From: Rhizophagus irregularis
Taxonomy: Eukaryota; Glomeromycota; Glomeromycetes; Glomerales; Glomeraceae
Reading direction: 5' to 3'
NCBI RefSeq assembly: GCF_026210795.1
Contig: NC_089439.1
Location: 1,302,001-1,366,000, forward strand
Length of the DNA: 64,000 nt
Under the pieces are notes generated by a model. The model searched no databases, was not told the origin of the DNA, and saw nothing but the letters and a program-made list of their open reading frames with translations. Position 1 is the stretch's first letter. Each line of letters opens with the position of its first letter. Position numbers and translations under genes: made by a program. Below, piece after piece: positions 11,630 to 22,400 of this stretch.

Positions 11630-11938
11630 ACACTATTCTAACCTTTTTTACGATTTGCTTCAGATACTTTCCAACATGACCATAATAACCTTTATTATGT
11701 AAAGTACACTCTACAGTACGTGAACTTACTGAAACTAATTGGGTTTTTCTGTGATTTCATATGATTGTTGTCTGTCCTCAACAATTTTTACAAGATGTCT
11801 AACATATATCTGTGTTAATTTAGGTGGTCTACTGGACTTGTGAGCATTTGAAACTGCTTTGTATTTTACAATAATATTATGAATAGTTGACTTTAGGATG
11901 GTCAGGAATGCCTTTAATATCTCGTTCACTGTGACCAC
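11630..11938 (-). pseudogene. Tc1-like transposase fragment
   Basis: Reading on the minus strand from about 11938, the translation has a helix-turn-helix-like STIHNIIVKYK motif, then SRPPKLT and VRHLVKIVE. These match the N-terminal DNA-binding half of Tc1/mariner transposases. After a one-base frameshift near 11745 the homology resumes as VSVSSRTVECTLHNKGYYG, the next conserved block of the same family. The DDE catalytic half is missing and no terminal repeats are apparent nearby. It is a relic just outside the CACTA right end. Confidence 0.7.
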
Positions 11939-12095
11939 AGACTACCTTTCCAAGGCCAAATATTTCACCTCGTTTAAACTATGATCAGCAAACTACGCCA
12001 ATTGGCCAATTGAGTAATGATAATCACGTGGTCTAATACTTTTGGCAGGGGTGTGCACATGGTTTTGGACTCTTTACTTGTTCTTTACTGAAATA

Positions 12096-13038
12096 ATGAT
12101 GCCGGTGCATCAGAAGCGAGCAATCTCTAAAACCAAAATAGACGCAAGGGAAGGATTCAAACTTTCTAACGGATACACAAACGAAAAAAATTTACCAAGT
12201 AAAATAGATACACAAAAAAATACTGGTAAAAATGGCGCATGGGAGGATCTCAAAGTTCTTGGCGAACACACAAATGAAAAAAATTCATCAGATATTCCAA
12301 ATACTAAAAGTGAAAACTTAAATTCTAAAGAATTACTAATTATTATTATTTTGGCATTTGTGATCGTTCCAGACATTAAACATATCATTAGGAACCTCTT
12401 AAGACCTAAAAAATTATCATTGATTATTGTGACGTTTTTGGGAGTCTATGTTGTTCGTGATTATATTATATGGCAAGACCATAAAAAGCCTAAAAAGGAC
12501 TATATTTTTATTTGCATTGTGCACACTATTTTTTGTCGATTCTTACAAGACCAGGAGAGCGCTGAAGAAACATTGAATAATTCTGGTGAGATATTTGAAA
12601 GAGATTATACTATTATTAGAATTATTTCATTAAATTTTTTATATCTTACAAGACCAAGAGACCGATAAGAACGAAATATATGAAAATGAGCTGAAAAATT
12701 CTGATTCTGGTGAGACATTTGAAATAGTATTTTCCTTTATATAGCCAATATTATTTATTATGAATTGTTTTAGTAAACTGGCTAAAGCCAAAATTTTCAT
12801 TGCTCATATCAACATATTTTCATTCTTCATCAAAGCAAAAATCGATGAGAATTCTAACCCTAACAATCCAGCCTCAACGTTGGACGATGATAATCGTCCG
12901 CCTCTTATTATGTCAAGATATGATCCTAATATAGATTATGAAAGACTTATGTGTGAAGATATTTATGAAGATCTCAAAGGTGATCCATTTATTGAAGAAA
13001 TGATGAACGGAATTAGAAAAAATTATGGTGAATTGTAG
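12096..13038 (+). CDS. Multi-exon small membrane protein, unknown family
   Basis: The start is taken at the first ATG, 12096. Exon 1 encodes a Lys/Asn-rich segment, then two hydrophobic stretches (ELLIIIILAFVIV and LSLIIVTFLGVYVV) separated by a basic loop: a two-pass membrane segment or hairpin. Clear introns are 12586-12652 (GTGAGA...ACAAG) and 12710-12835 (GTGAGA...AAAG). Both are phase 1, and the short exons 12550-12585 and 12653-12709 both begin with a DQE-type acidic peptide. An intron at 12457-12549 is possible, but that stretch is also open in frame. The last exon (12836-13038) encodes an acidic tail ending at TAG. I do not recognise the family. The phase match across junctions makes a real gene likely. 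Confidence 0.5.
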
Positions 13039-13479
13039 TCAGTAGTAAGAGAATAATAATAAAAAAAAATTTCTCAACAACATACATATAAAGTTCAAAA
13101 CAAATTTAACAATAATATACCTGTATTAATGCTCGATGCTTCATGTAAAAAAACTTTTGAAAAGAACCAATATTGACAGAAGGATCTCGGTTTAAAGGTC
13201 AAAAAAACTTATATATTAAAATATTTAAGAGGCAATGTGTAGCAAGATGTGAGCCTATTTTACAATGTAGTAACAACAACTGTGGTAATCATATGGGCCG
13301 ATCCTTGGAATCTAATTTTTTTACACAAAAATAATTTTATTAAAGCAAATATAAATTATCATTTATATAAGAATAATAAATTTATACCAGATAATGCAAA
13401 AAAAACTAATTAATTATATAATTTTTAATTTTTTTTTAATATAAGATATCATTAAAATTTAAAAGATCAAATATAACTC

Positions 13480-14100
13480 TCATGACAAAATCATTGATAA
13501 TTCTTCGTAGAAATAAGCTATACAAATAAGTTTACATTCATTTGAAAGAGAAAATCGAGATCTATCTAATGAATCTAAAATCAAGTGAATTGAATCACTA
13601 GTTGTTCAGTAATCACGTTCAGTATATTATTGAATTTTATCTAAATTTGATCATTAATTACTTCACATATAGTGATTCAATTTGAATGATCTTTGCTCCC
13701 TAAGGTGATGCCAACTTTTATCTTTAAAATAAATTTAAAATAATTCGTTTAATATATGTAGATGTTTAGGAATCATCAATTATATTATTAATATAAAATT
13801 TTATAAGTTTGATAAAATCTGATATAAAAAAATTTATTAAATACCTGTAGATGCAAGCTACACGAATGAAATTATATTCATTTGAAAGAGAAATTTGAGG
13901 TCTATCTAATAAGCCTAAAATCGAATGAATTGAATCACTGGATTGTGAATAATTACGTCTAATATATTTATTTTTAATTTTTAAATTTGATTTGACTTTG
14001 ATCGTTAATTACGCCTCATCCAGTGATCCAATTTTCCTGATCTTTGATTCTTACGATAGAGCAAATTCTCAGCTTTCAAATGAATGTAAAATGATGACGT
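13480..14100. repeat. Duplicated and inverted repeat block
   Basis: Two diverged direct copies (about 13510-13700 and 13850-14050) share a core in which ATTCATTTGAAAGAGAAA is followed by GTCTATCTAAT-like sequence. Each copy pairs GAATTGAATCACT with a downstream AGTGAT(T/C)CAATTT, so each can fold back. An inverted CTTTCAAATGAATGTAAA lies at about 14073. It looks like two tandem, old fold-back (MITE-like) insertions; class unknown. Confidence 0.5.
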
Positions 14101-15080
14101 TAGCATATCTCCAGGAATAATAATGCACGATTTTGTCACCTGCATAAAGTCCGATCTGAAAATTTTATTTCTTACCAAAAAATGCTTTCATAAGAGAATC
14201 CCAAATTCTTTTACTTTATTTAAAAGATTTTATTTGCCATTTAAGGATTTTAGTAGAATAAATCTAATAAAATAATTTTAAAAGATAAAAAACAAATATA
14301 TAATTAGTTATTTTGAAAAAAAAGAATATCTTATTATTCATTTTACAACTATTTTACATCATAATTATTTTTTATTTGCATGTATTTTTTACAAAGAAAA
14401 AACAATAAATTAATGCTAAAAATTATGAAAAAATATGTCTTATCTATGTATATAAAATATTAAGTTTTTTCTTTTACTTACCACTTAAAAATAACTGCTA
14501 TATTTGCTTATAAACTTTTTTGTCATATTTAATAAAAGTGAATAGAAAAATGATGGAAAAGTGATGGGAGTGATGGGGAAAAAGAAGTGGTTATTACCGT
14601 TATTTTTGAATATTGATTAAAAAAATTTTTTTTATTTTTTAATAAATCTGAGTTACGTAAATATGTAACACATATTTAATTTAGATTTGTGTAATGTTAA
14701 TCTTACTAAAATATAAAATTTTTATAAAATCTTAATTTAGACTAATTCCAAAAATCGGCACATATGTAGTATTTTTAGTAACACTTTATGTTATAGAAAA
14801 CGTGAATGGATTTGTAATAAATAAAATTAGTGTTATTTGAAAGTTCAAAAGTCATACTTTTAATGTATTATAAAAAAAGATATTTTCTCAAAGTCTTTGA
14901 ACCGATAACAAATTTTGTAACAAATTAAAAATTTTTATTTAGTGCTAACGTAATTAGTAATTGACGTAACTGTTATGATCTACATACAGACATGCCATGC
15001 GCAAACGTATTAAATATATAAATCCTTGACACACTTTTCAAATGCAGAGATCAACTCCAGATTATTTCTAATTTTTGTAG
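14101..15080. other. No gene seen
   Basis: AT-rich intergenic DNA with homopolymer runs and no supportable reading frame or repeat. It contains the downstream region of the minus-strand gene at 15081-15669. Confidence 0.5.
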
Positions 15081-15669
15081 CTATTTTAATACACTCAAGG
15101 GCATTTTAGTGGCCTCTTTGCGTTGTCCTTTATTTTTATCCTCCGGTTTCCATTTTTTCTTGTGTGCTACCTTATTCCGATGTTGTTTGTAGAGCGACAT
15201 GGTTTGAAGCTCATAATATTTAATATTTCCTTTTTCTAGTACCTTTATAAGGTTATTTTTTATCCTATAGTCACTCACTTCAACTCCCGCTTTCAAATCA
15301 AAATAAAGGTGATGGAATTCTTCATAATTACAATTAAAATTTTGATTATATCTTTTTGCAACTCTTTTTTGCCATCTTTCAATTATCTCACAAACATCAT
15401 CAATAGCGTCTCGTATGGACTCTCCAAGACACTTTTCTAATTTATCTTTGTTGATACTTAAAGTTAGGTTCAGCAAGGATAATTGATTTAATACAAATAG
15501 AAGGAGAGTCCAACTTACCGTTGATAATGATCAGATGGTTTTCCCCATACTCAATTCCTTCTGGATTTTCTATTTTGACATAAACCGTAGAATCGTAATC
15601 ATTTTTTTTTGGCTCAGCCATTTTTTGGAAACAATATTTTCTGGCTTTTTGTAAATAGGTTGCCATCAT
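15081..15669 (-). CDS. Two-exon helical protein with a HEPN-like Rx4H motif
   Basis: Exon 1 is 15519-15669 (ATG at 15669) and exon 2 is 15081-15436. The 82-nt intron 15437-15518 has a consensus GTAAGT donor, a CTAAC branch-like motif and a TTAG acceptor, and the phase-1 junction keeps frame. The product is 168 residues. It is rich in predicted helix (IRDAIDDVCEIIERWQKR) and has RNKVAH about 25 residues before a very basic C-terminus. RNxxAH is the pattern of HEPN-superfamily nucleases and adaptors, but a six-residue motif alone is weak evidence. No other domain is recognised. It lies tail-to-head with the ART-like gene upstream, on the same strand, 287 bp apart. Confidence 0.55.
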
Positions 15670-15955
15670 TAAAAATTGAAAGTTATAATTTCATGTTATC
15701 TATATAATTTAATCTGATATATATTATAAGTACCGCTGAAATATAAATGCTTACGCTACTGCTACCAAATTACATATTGCAACCATAAAAACCATGTCAT
15801 AATTATTTAAAACAAGATTTCATACGTAATTCATAAAATTTGACAGCACCTATAATATTGATTATGATCTTTTTTTTTCATTATTTCAATATTTTATAGA
15901 AAAGCAAGTTTTGTTGAAGTGGTAATATGTAAATCAATTTTTATATGATTTATAG

Positions 15956-16765
15956 CTAATAAAGATAAATAATTGCGTATAAACGTTCTGTCATCGCATT
16001 CACACCATTAGTTGTTATTGCGACAACTTGTAAATCTTGTGACTGAATTGGTTTGCTGCAGTTATAGATACTCCCATGATTTTTAGAAACAGGTCCTTGA
16101 ATAATATCTTCATCAAATTGGGGTGGACCTGGTTTACTATCATCGTCTATACATATCCAACCTTTAACAGTATCTTCCCATTCTCTATCTATCAAAGTTT
16201 TAATGGTAAAATCGCTGTCCAAATTAGACCAATCATATACAAAAATTGCGCCATTTTTTCCTGCATACTCAACAGCAAGATTAAAATTAGGAGTGCAATA
16301 AAGACCAGGACCAAATTCATTATTTACTGATGATACTAGCACTATTCTTAAAAAAAACACGGGAATAGTATCTGATGTACGTATTCCACGATACAAGAAA
16401 TGCTGATTACTATCATTTGGATTAATATTTAATGGATCAAGGATTTTTGCTTGATCCTTATTTTTTGAAGGCTTTTGAAATTTATATACTGATACATAGT
16501 CTGGATAGGATCTAGCAGGAGTTCCCGTTCCAGGTATAATTCTTCCAGGATTAACAGATTGAACTTTTTGAGATACCCATTTAGGAATCCACCCTTTTTT
16601 ACATTCATATAAAATTTCTGGATATTCCTCAATATCTTGAAAGTGCAAACCAGAAAGAATAACTTTGTGAATCACAAATGGCGTCATAGAAACACCAAGA
16701 GGAATCTCGATTGGTTCACTCCACAATTCCACTTCCTTATTATCAAAACCAAATTCACGAAGCAT
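15956..16765 (-). CDS. ADP-ribosyltransferase-fold-like protein
   Basis: A 269-residue single-exon frame. Motifs in order: LYRGIR (124-129), FGPGLYCT (151-158) and AVEYAGKNGAIFVYDW (164-179), with an acidic EWED about 15 residues later. A YRG-like strand followed by an FGxGLY(x)T turn and an aliphatic strand is the pattern of ART/PARP-fold and DUF3990-like proteins, which are common as uncharacterised genes in fungi. Catalytic activity cannot be judged, since the classical H-Y-E or R-S-E triad is not obvious. The ATG at 16765 is the first one after an in-frame TGA (16769-16771). The frame upstream of that TGA also looks coding (see findings), so the gene may be a 5'-truncated or recently broken allele. 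Confidence 0.6.
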   Translation of the reverse strand: MLREFGFDNKEVELWSEPIEIPLGVSMTPFVIHKVILSGLHFQDIEEYPEILYECKKGWIPKWVSQKVQSVNPGRIIPGTGTPARSYPDYVSVYKFQKPSKNKDQAKILDPLNINPNDSNQHFLYRGIRTSDTIPVFFLRIVLVSSVNNEFGPGLYCTPNFNLAVEYAGKNGAIFVYDWSNLDSDFTIKTLIDREWEDTVKGWICIDDDSKPGPPQFDEDIIQGPVSKNHGSIYNCSKPIQSQDLQVVAITTNGVNAMTERLYAIIYLY

Positions 16766-16768
16766 TTT

Positions 16769-16985
16769 TCAAACTTCCTCGGGTGATAATGTCACTATAT
16801 AATTTTGAAATGCAATTTAATATACAATAATTAGTGCAATGAAAAAAAAAACAGCTAAATATTTACTTTCAATACAATCATTATCATCAACATTAGTTTT
16901 ATTGTTATCAATAATATTATTATCAGTTTTATCGCCATCAATAATATTATCAATGATAATATTATCTATGACAACATCCCAATTT
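16769..16985 (-). pseudogene. Likely upstream exon and nonsense codon of the ART-like gene
   Basis: Directly before the TGA at 16769-16771 the frame reads MTLSPEEV, using bases from 16794 downward. A plausible intron 16795-16866 (GTAAAT donor, TATATAG acceptor, 72 nt) joins this in phase 1 to an Asn/Asp-rich open stretch extending upstream to about 16985 with no ATG found. The frame agreement across intron and TGA suggests the original protein began further upstream. Functional translation may now start at 16765. Confidence 0.35.
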
Positions 16986-16989
16986 TAAA

Positions 16990-19312
16990 TTATCAAAAAT
17001 AAGTCAGTATCCTAATTAAAAAAAATACATATACATATACGTTGCTAAATCTCATGGCAGGTGAAAATTACCACAGATAATTTATTCCGGCTGACATAAA
17101 TATACATATATAATGACGAAATAATTTTTTTTTTTTTTGAGAATGATGAGAGAATAAACCAAATATACTTTATTGGAATAATAATGAAATTTTTTTAAAA
17201 AAAATTGATGCACGGTGAGATTTAGCTTCGATTGTCTTCACAATTTCAGTAGAAGACATTGTTATTATAAAATTATAAATTTTTTGTACGAATTTTATAA
17301 GAAAATAAAGAAAGATTTTTATAAGAAAGATTTTTTAAGATTTATTTAAAGAAAGATTTTTTTTTTAAAGAAAATTTTTTTAATAGACTTACATATGACA
17401 GATAAAATCACAAGCAAGTGATTTAAAATGATTTAATGATATTTAAAAACTATTTAATGATTTTTAAGGGAGAAATAGTATGTCAAGTCATTATTCACAT
17501 TATTTGGTTAATATGACGATAAAGTCCCGGATCTTGATCTGATCCGGGCTTTATCCCGGAAGCAAAAACAATTATTTCGCGATTTAAGTGGTCCAATTTC
17601 AATAATTTTTTTTTTTGTTTTGTAGATCTTATCGTCATGACGAATGATTACATGAAAAAATTACTATATCGAGTATTTATTAATTATTATTACGCAATTT
17701 TCGGTTTGTATTGAGGAAATGTGACATAGTACTGATTTACTCGTGATGATTACGTTTTTTTTCCTTTCATCCGCAGCAAAAAAAGAAATAGTCACTCTGC
17801 CGAGCATTTGTATTATTTTTTCTTTAAAGCGGACTATTTAATTGGTGATGAAGTACTTACAGTTTTACTTTATCCTATTATTATTTAAGATTTTTTTTTT
17901 TTTTCAAAAATAATGTGTGATCATAATATCAATAGTAATACAGTACTTACTCCTTATTCGTTAATCAACTAATCATAATATTAATATATTTTACAAAAAA
18001 AAGGGGGTACAATTTATGTTACTGCGTTAATGAATTAATGAATATACTTACAGAGCCTATTTATTAAATAAAAATTAACAATTAGAAGTTAGAAACTTTC
18101 AAAAAATAAGTGTAAACATAATAATGAAGATACTTATAAACTATAAACTATTTATTATTTAAATTAGTATTCTCAAAACATGCGGTATATCAATAATATA
18201 GTACCTATTTAAAAATAAAATAAAAAAAATTATTTAATAGTGAGTAAACAAGCGCTACCATAATAATGAAGATAATTACAAGCTACTTGTTATTTAAGCG
18301 ATAAAAGTAAAATTGGCATTCGAACCTTTAGATTTACTGTAGGTTGTACCAACCGGAAATAATAGTAATACTGTACTTAATTTTATTAATAAAAAGTTAA
18401 TATTTAATTATTTTACCCCATAGAAAAACTGTATACTTATTTAAATGTACCGTAACCATTTAAGGTATCGTAACCCTTATTTAATAAGATTTTTATATGA
18501 TTATTTTCCTTAAAATAACGTATCACAATAGTCCGTTGAAAGTTTCACAGAATTCGTACAGAATTTACATAATTTGATCACTGATCTATCATAAAACTTA
18601 TATCTATATTACAGTTTATTACTAGTTATATTTACATAAATTTAATTTTATTTTATTGGTTACGGTACATTTTGCCGAAAGCCATTTCATCGAAAGGACG
18701 TTTCGCCGAAAAATAGGGCCAACATTATGCCAGAGATTATTTTTCGGCGAAATGGCTTTCGGCGAAATGTCCCGATACTTATTTTATTAAGAAATCCAAA
18801 GAAGAAATAATTTATTTCTTTAAAATAAACGAAAGTAACATTATTACGCTTCTTTAACTCAATTAGACCAACAATTCCCCTATTTACCTATAAGTAATTA
18901 TTAATTATTTAATTTATAAACCTTTTTTTTTTTTTTTGTTTGTTTTGTACAATTTATAATTCTATATTTAGCTTATCGCAAGCATATGCAAATGCAGTAA
19001 GACGCTGGAAAAGTCAAAAAAAGAACTATCTACAAATTTAGTTGAGCCTTTAACGGATAAACTCGAAATCGTATCAAATATCCGGATTAACAGATCCGAT
19101 CTCTATTTTTAACCTAAAACAATACATATTGAAAATTGATTTACAAGAAGCAAAAATGTTTGATAAGATCTTGCAGCTTTTTTTTTTTTTTTTTATTATA
19201 AAAAGATGGTGGATATGAAAAGACAAGTAATTCAATAAAAAACAAAAATTTGTAAAAATTAAAATTATTAAATAATCACTTACAAATAAGTTTCTAATAC
19301 AAATTATCCATT
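16990..19312. other. Intergenic, AT-rich, with small fold-back sequences
   Basis: No gene seen. Two inverted repeats stand out. One is at 17519-17553, where AAAGTCCCGGATC faces GATCCGGGCTTT. The other is the fold-back at 18665-18773, listed separately. The rest is poly-A/T-rich. Confidence 0.5.
18665..18773. mobile_element. GCCGAAA fold-back element
   Basis: An almost palindromic block of about 109 bp. Left arm CATTTTGCCGAAAGCCATTT and right arm (reverse complement) CATTTCGCCGAAAGCCATTT match except at one base, and both arms continue with CGAAA-rich sequence. Related ACCGAAA/GCCGAAA motifs recur at 47400-47500. It looks like a very short MITE; no target duplication could be fixed. Confidence 0.55.
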
Positions 19313-19471
19313 ATGAACCGATTTATTTTTGTACTCGTTATTTTGTTGATTACGCTTGTCGCCTTACCTAATAGCGAAGCGTATCCTAACCCTGGTGGGT
19401 TCTGCTGCAAGACTTTCGATGAAGAAGGACCTACCTCTACTTCTGAAGTCAAAGCGTACCCTACAATTTAA
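19313..19471 (+). CDS. 52-residue secreted peptide precursor
   Basis: The ATG at 19313 opens a 53-codon frame ending in TAA. Residues 1-23 form a textbook signal peptide: N-terminal Arg, a run of Phe/Ile/Leu/Val (FIFVLVILLITLVAL), then PNSEA as a plausible cleavage site. The mature part is about 29 residues and contains GGFCCKTF, an acidic middle and two AYP motifs, one just after the predicted cleavage and one four residues before the end (KAYPTI). There are no dibasic sites, so Kex2 processing is not evident. Two adjacent cysteines are the only ones. The peptide resembles short secreted proteins of symbiotic fungi in general form; no specific family is recognised. No other gene lies within several kb. 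Confidence 0.65.
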   Translation: MNRFIFVLVILLITLVALPNSEAYPNPGGFCCKTFDEEGPTSTSEVKAYPTI

Positions 19472-22400
19472 GTGTTCTTCATCACTGAAATTTTTTTACA
19501 TTTTTTGAGGAATAATCAATACCATAATATATATAATACTTGTTTATTCACTTTTTTGATATTTTTTTTAATAATTTTTAATAATTAATTTTATTTTGTC
19601 AATTTATTTCATACTTTGTACTTTTTGTATTTTTGTAATGCGAAAATCATGTACGATTTGATAAATTATTCTCAGTTATGCCACGTAAAAAGATTAACTT
19701 CTGCGTAAAAATATTTAATGCTATATATTAATAAGTAATAATAAAATTAATTTTTTATTTTTCTGATAACTAAAGTATACATCAATTGCGTCATGTTCAT
19801 TTGCTAATTTTTTTTTACTTCGATTCGAAATAATTTGTTAAACACGAGAGTTAAGAATTTTTTTTAAAAAAAAAGAAAAAAAAAGTAGTATCGAGTGTAC
19901 AGTACCACGCGTTCTTGTGAATGTTCTATTCTTAGAAAGAGGTTTTGATATGTTCATTCATTTCAATAAAGCTCTATGTACAGTGTTTAGGTGGCAGTGG
20001 CAACTAATACAGAATATCACAAAGAATTATCTTGATTATTGAAAGCTTTAATAAAATGTAACAATTGTATAATTTTAAAATAAACAAAATATAAAACTTT
20101 ATTAATGTGTAACACAATATATCTTTTATTTTTATATTACTTTTCTTGTTATAAATTATATAAAAGAGTTGTGTATATTTTTTACCTTATTATAAAAATT
20201 ATTATCAATAATCGTATGATAATCGTACGACCAAGACAGCCTACTTGGGGTAAGCGATAAGAAATGCATTCTTAAAAGATTTTTTGAACATTTGACAAAA
20301 TTCCGTCTTTGCCCCGTTTTTCTAAGACTAGTAGAGACACAATCATCTAAAGATCGGAATTTGACTATTCTTATTGAAAGTCATTTTTCGATCTGCTGCG
20401 TCACAAAATTAGACCAGATCGGCCATAAAAATTTAGATAACAGGGGGATCATATGATCATTGAATAATTTTCATGTGACAGATAAGAAAATTCATGTATG
20501 AAAAATTTTTAGATCATGTAATAACAAATCCTTTTATCAGAAAAAATCTGCAACAGTGTCGGGGACAAATAATTTGTTTATTCCAACAAAGATGACACTT
20601 TTGACTAACTTTGTGTAGAAAGCCAACCAGAGGTATAAAGTACATAGTAAAAGCAAATCCTAACTAAAGTTAGTTAAAAGCGCGCACCCATAAGGGGTTC
20701 ACTCTCCGTAAAAAAAGAAGAAGCTAACACTAGAAAAAACTAAACTACTAACTAGAGTAACACAAAGGAGAATTAAAAAAAAAATTTAAAGGAGAACAAA
20801 ATAACGAAACATTAAAATTAAAAGTACAATTAGGAGAAAAATCAATGAATTGGTGTCATGGTCCATTATGTAAAAAATTAGACGATTTAAAACAATTCCA
20901 CAAAGACGTGGCGTCATGAGGATTTCGGAAATCATTGAAAGGATTGGAAAAAGACTAATTATGATTGACAGAACTGCGCAAAGGACAAATGTGAGAAACT
21001 TCTGATGCGAAATCTTGAAAGAACTTCTTGTGGTTAATACTATGACATTTTTCCATTCTTTAAAATACTGATTTCAAGACTTCCAAATAGTATTGTAAAT
21101 ATCTAAATGGAAATGGAAATTATAAACAAAAGGGAGTAAAAGATTTTTTTAACAAATAAATTGTGATGAATACACCAAACATAATAAAAATTCTCTTTTA
21201 CATACCGTAAAAGAGCGTGATCAAAATCTCGACAGTCACTTGCACGACTAAACACAAGATCGACAACAAAACCTCGACAAATCCTGACAAGTCATTATAT
21301 CGACAATTTTGTGATGTGTGTTCTAATAAAATAATTTGTTGCAATATGTAATATTTAGTTTAAATGTGTTATAATTTTTGACTTGTCAGACCCACAAAAG
21401 ACAAATGAAGACGCTCTTGTTAGTTATATATAGTACCTCTTTGAGTAGTGTTTAACGCAGGTACACTACATAGGATCTGATTAGATCTTTTTATTGGTAG
21501 TAAAAATAACTCCTTCAAGGATATGAATATTTCACATTTTGTGATAAAAATTGACGTTCGAAATTCTAATAGTTAATAGAATATATAAAAATTTGTCCAT
21601 TGTACGAAATTTTTTCCGGAATTGAACTAACTAAAATTATATTTCTAAACATTTAACATAGTCAAATTAACCAATTAATATCGGATGCCATCAAAAAAAG
21701 GAAGCGATAGGTTATTATTTTGATTAATTAAATCATTATAATTTGTACGTACACTTGAATCTTCATAAAATTTATTTAGTAATTTATATATAAGATTATT
21801 TTTAACATGCTTTTTGTTATGATTTAAATTGTATTATTATAATAAGAATAATAAATTTAAGATGAAGTTAATTCAAATACTTATTGCTTTTATAGTCGAT
21901 TTTTTCAAGTATTAAAATATTAATTTTAATTGAGTATCTGTCATAAAATGGCGGGCGTAATTATATTACATTAAATACATTAATTAATTCAAAATAATTT
22001 GTTTTATTATTATCAACTTTCTACGCCTTAACAGTTGAAGAAATTTTCTTTAGTAAGAAACTCGCAAAATATTCTTTGCTATTGTGCCAAAATGACCTGG
22101 TGATTAAATATACTATAAATTATGGAGCTGATATTCGTACCCCTAGTCACCACTTTTGTCATTCGTAACCTTCCCCTGTAATAAATCATGATCTACAATC
22201 ACGTTAAGCAGTTTATTAATATTACTACGCCATTCATTGAAAAATGACAAACGGGCTCATTCGAGTTGGCGCAATTTCCAATTAAATTATAAATATTTAG
22301 TTTATTTTCATAACAATAAAATATATTCTTTAATGAAAATTATTAACGTGATCGTAGATCGTCTAATCACATGGTTTACTACAAAGAGGCTGCCCGCACA

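Noticed and set aside
16076..16330. 84-codon plus-strand frame opposite the ART-like gene
   Set aside because: Antisense shadow of a well-supported coding sequence.
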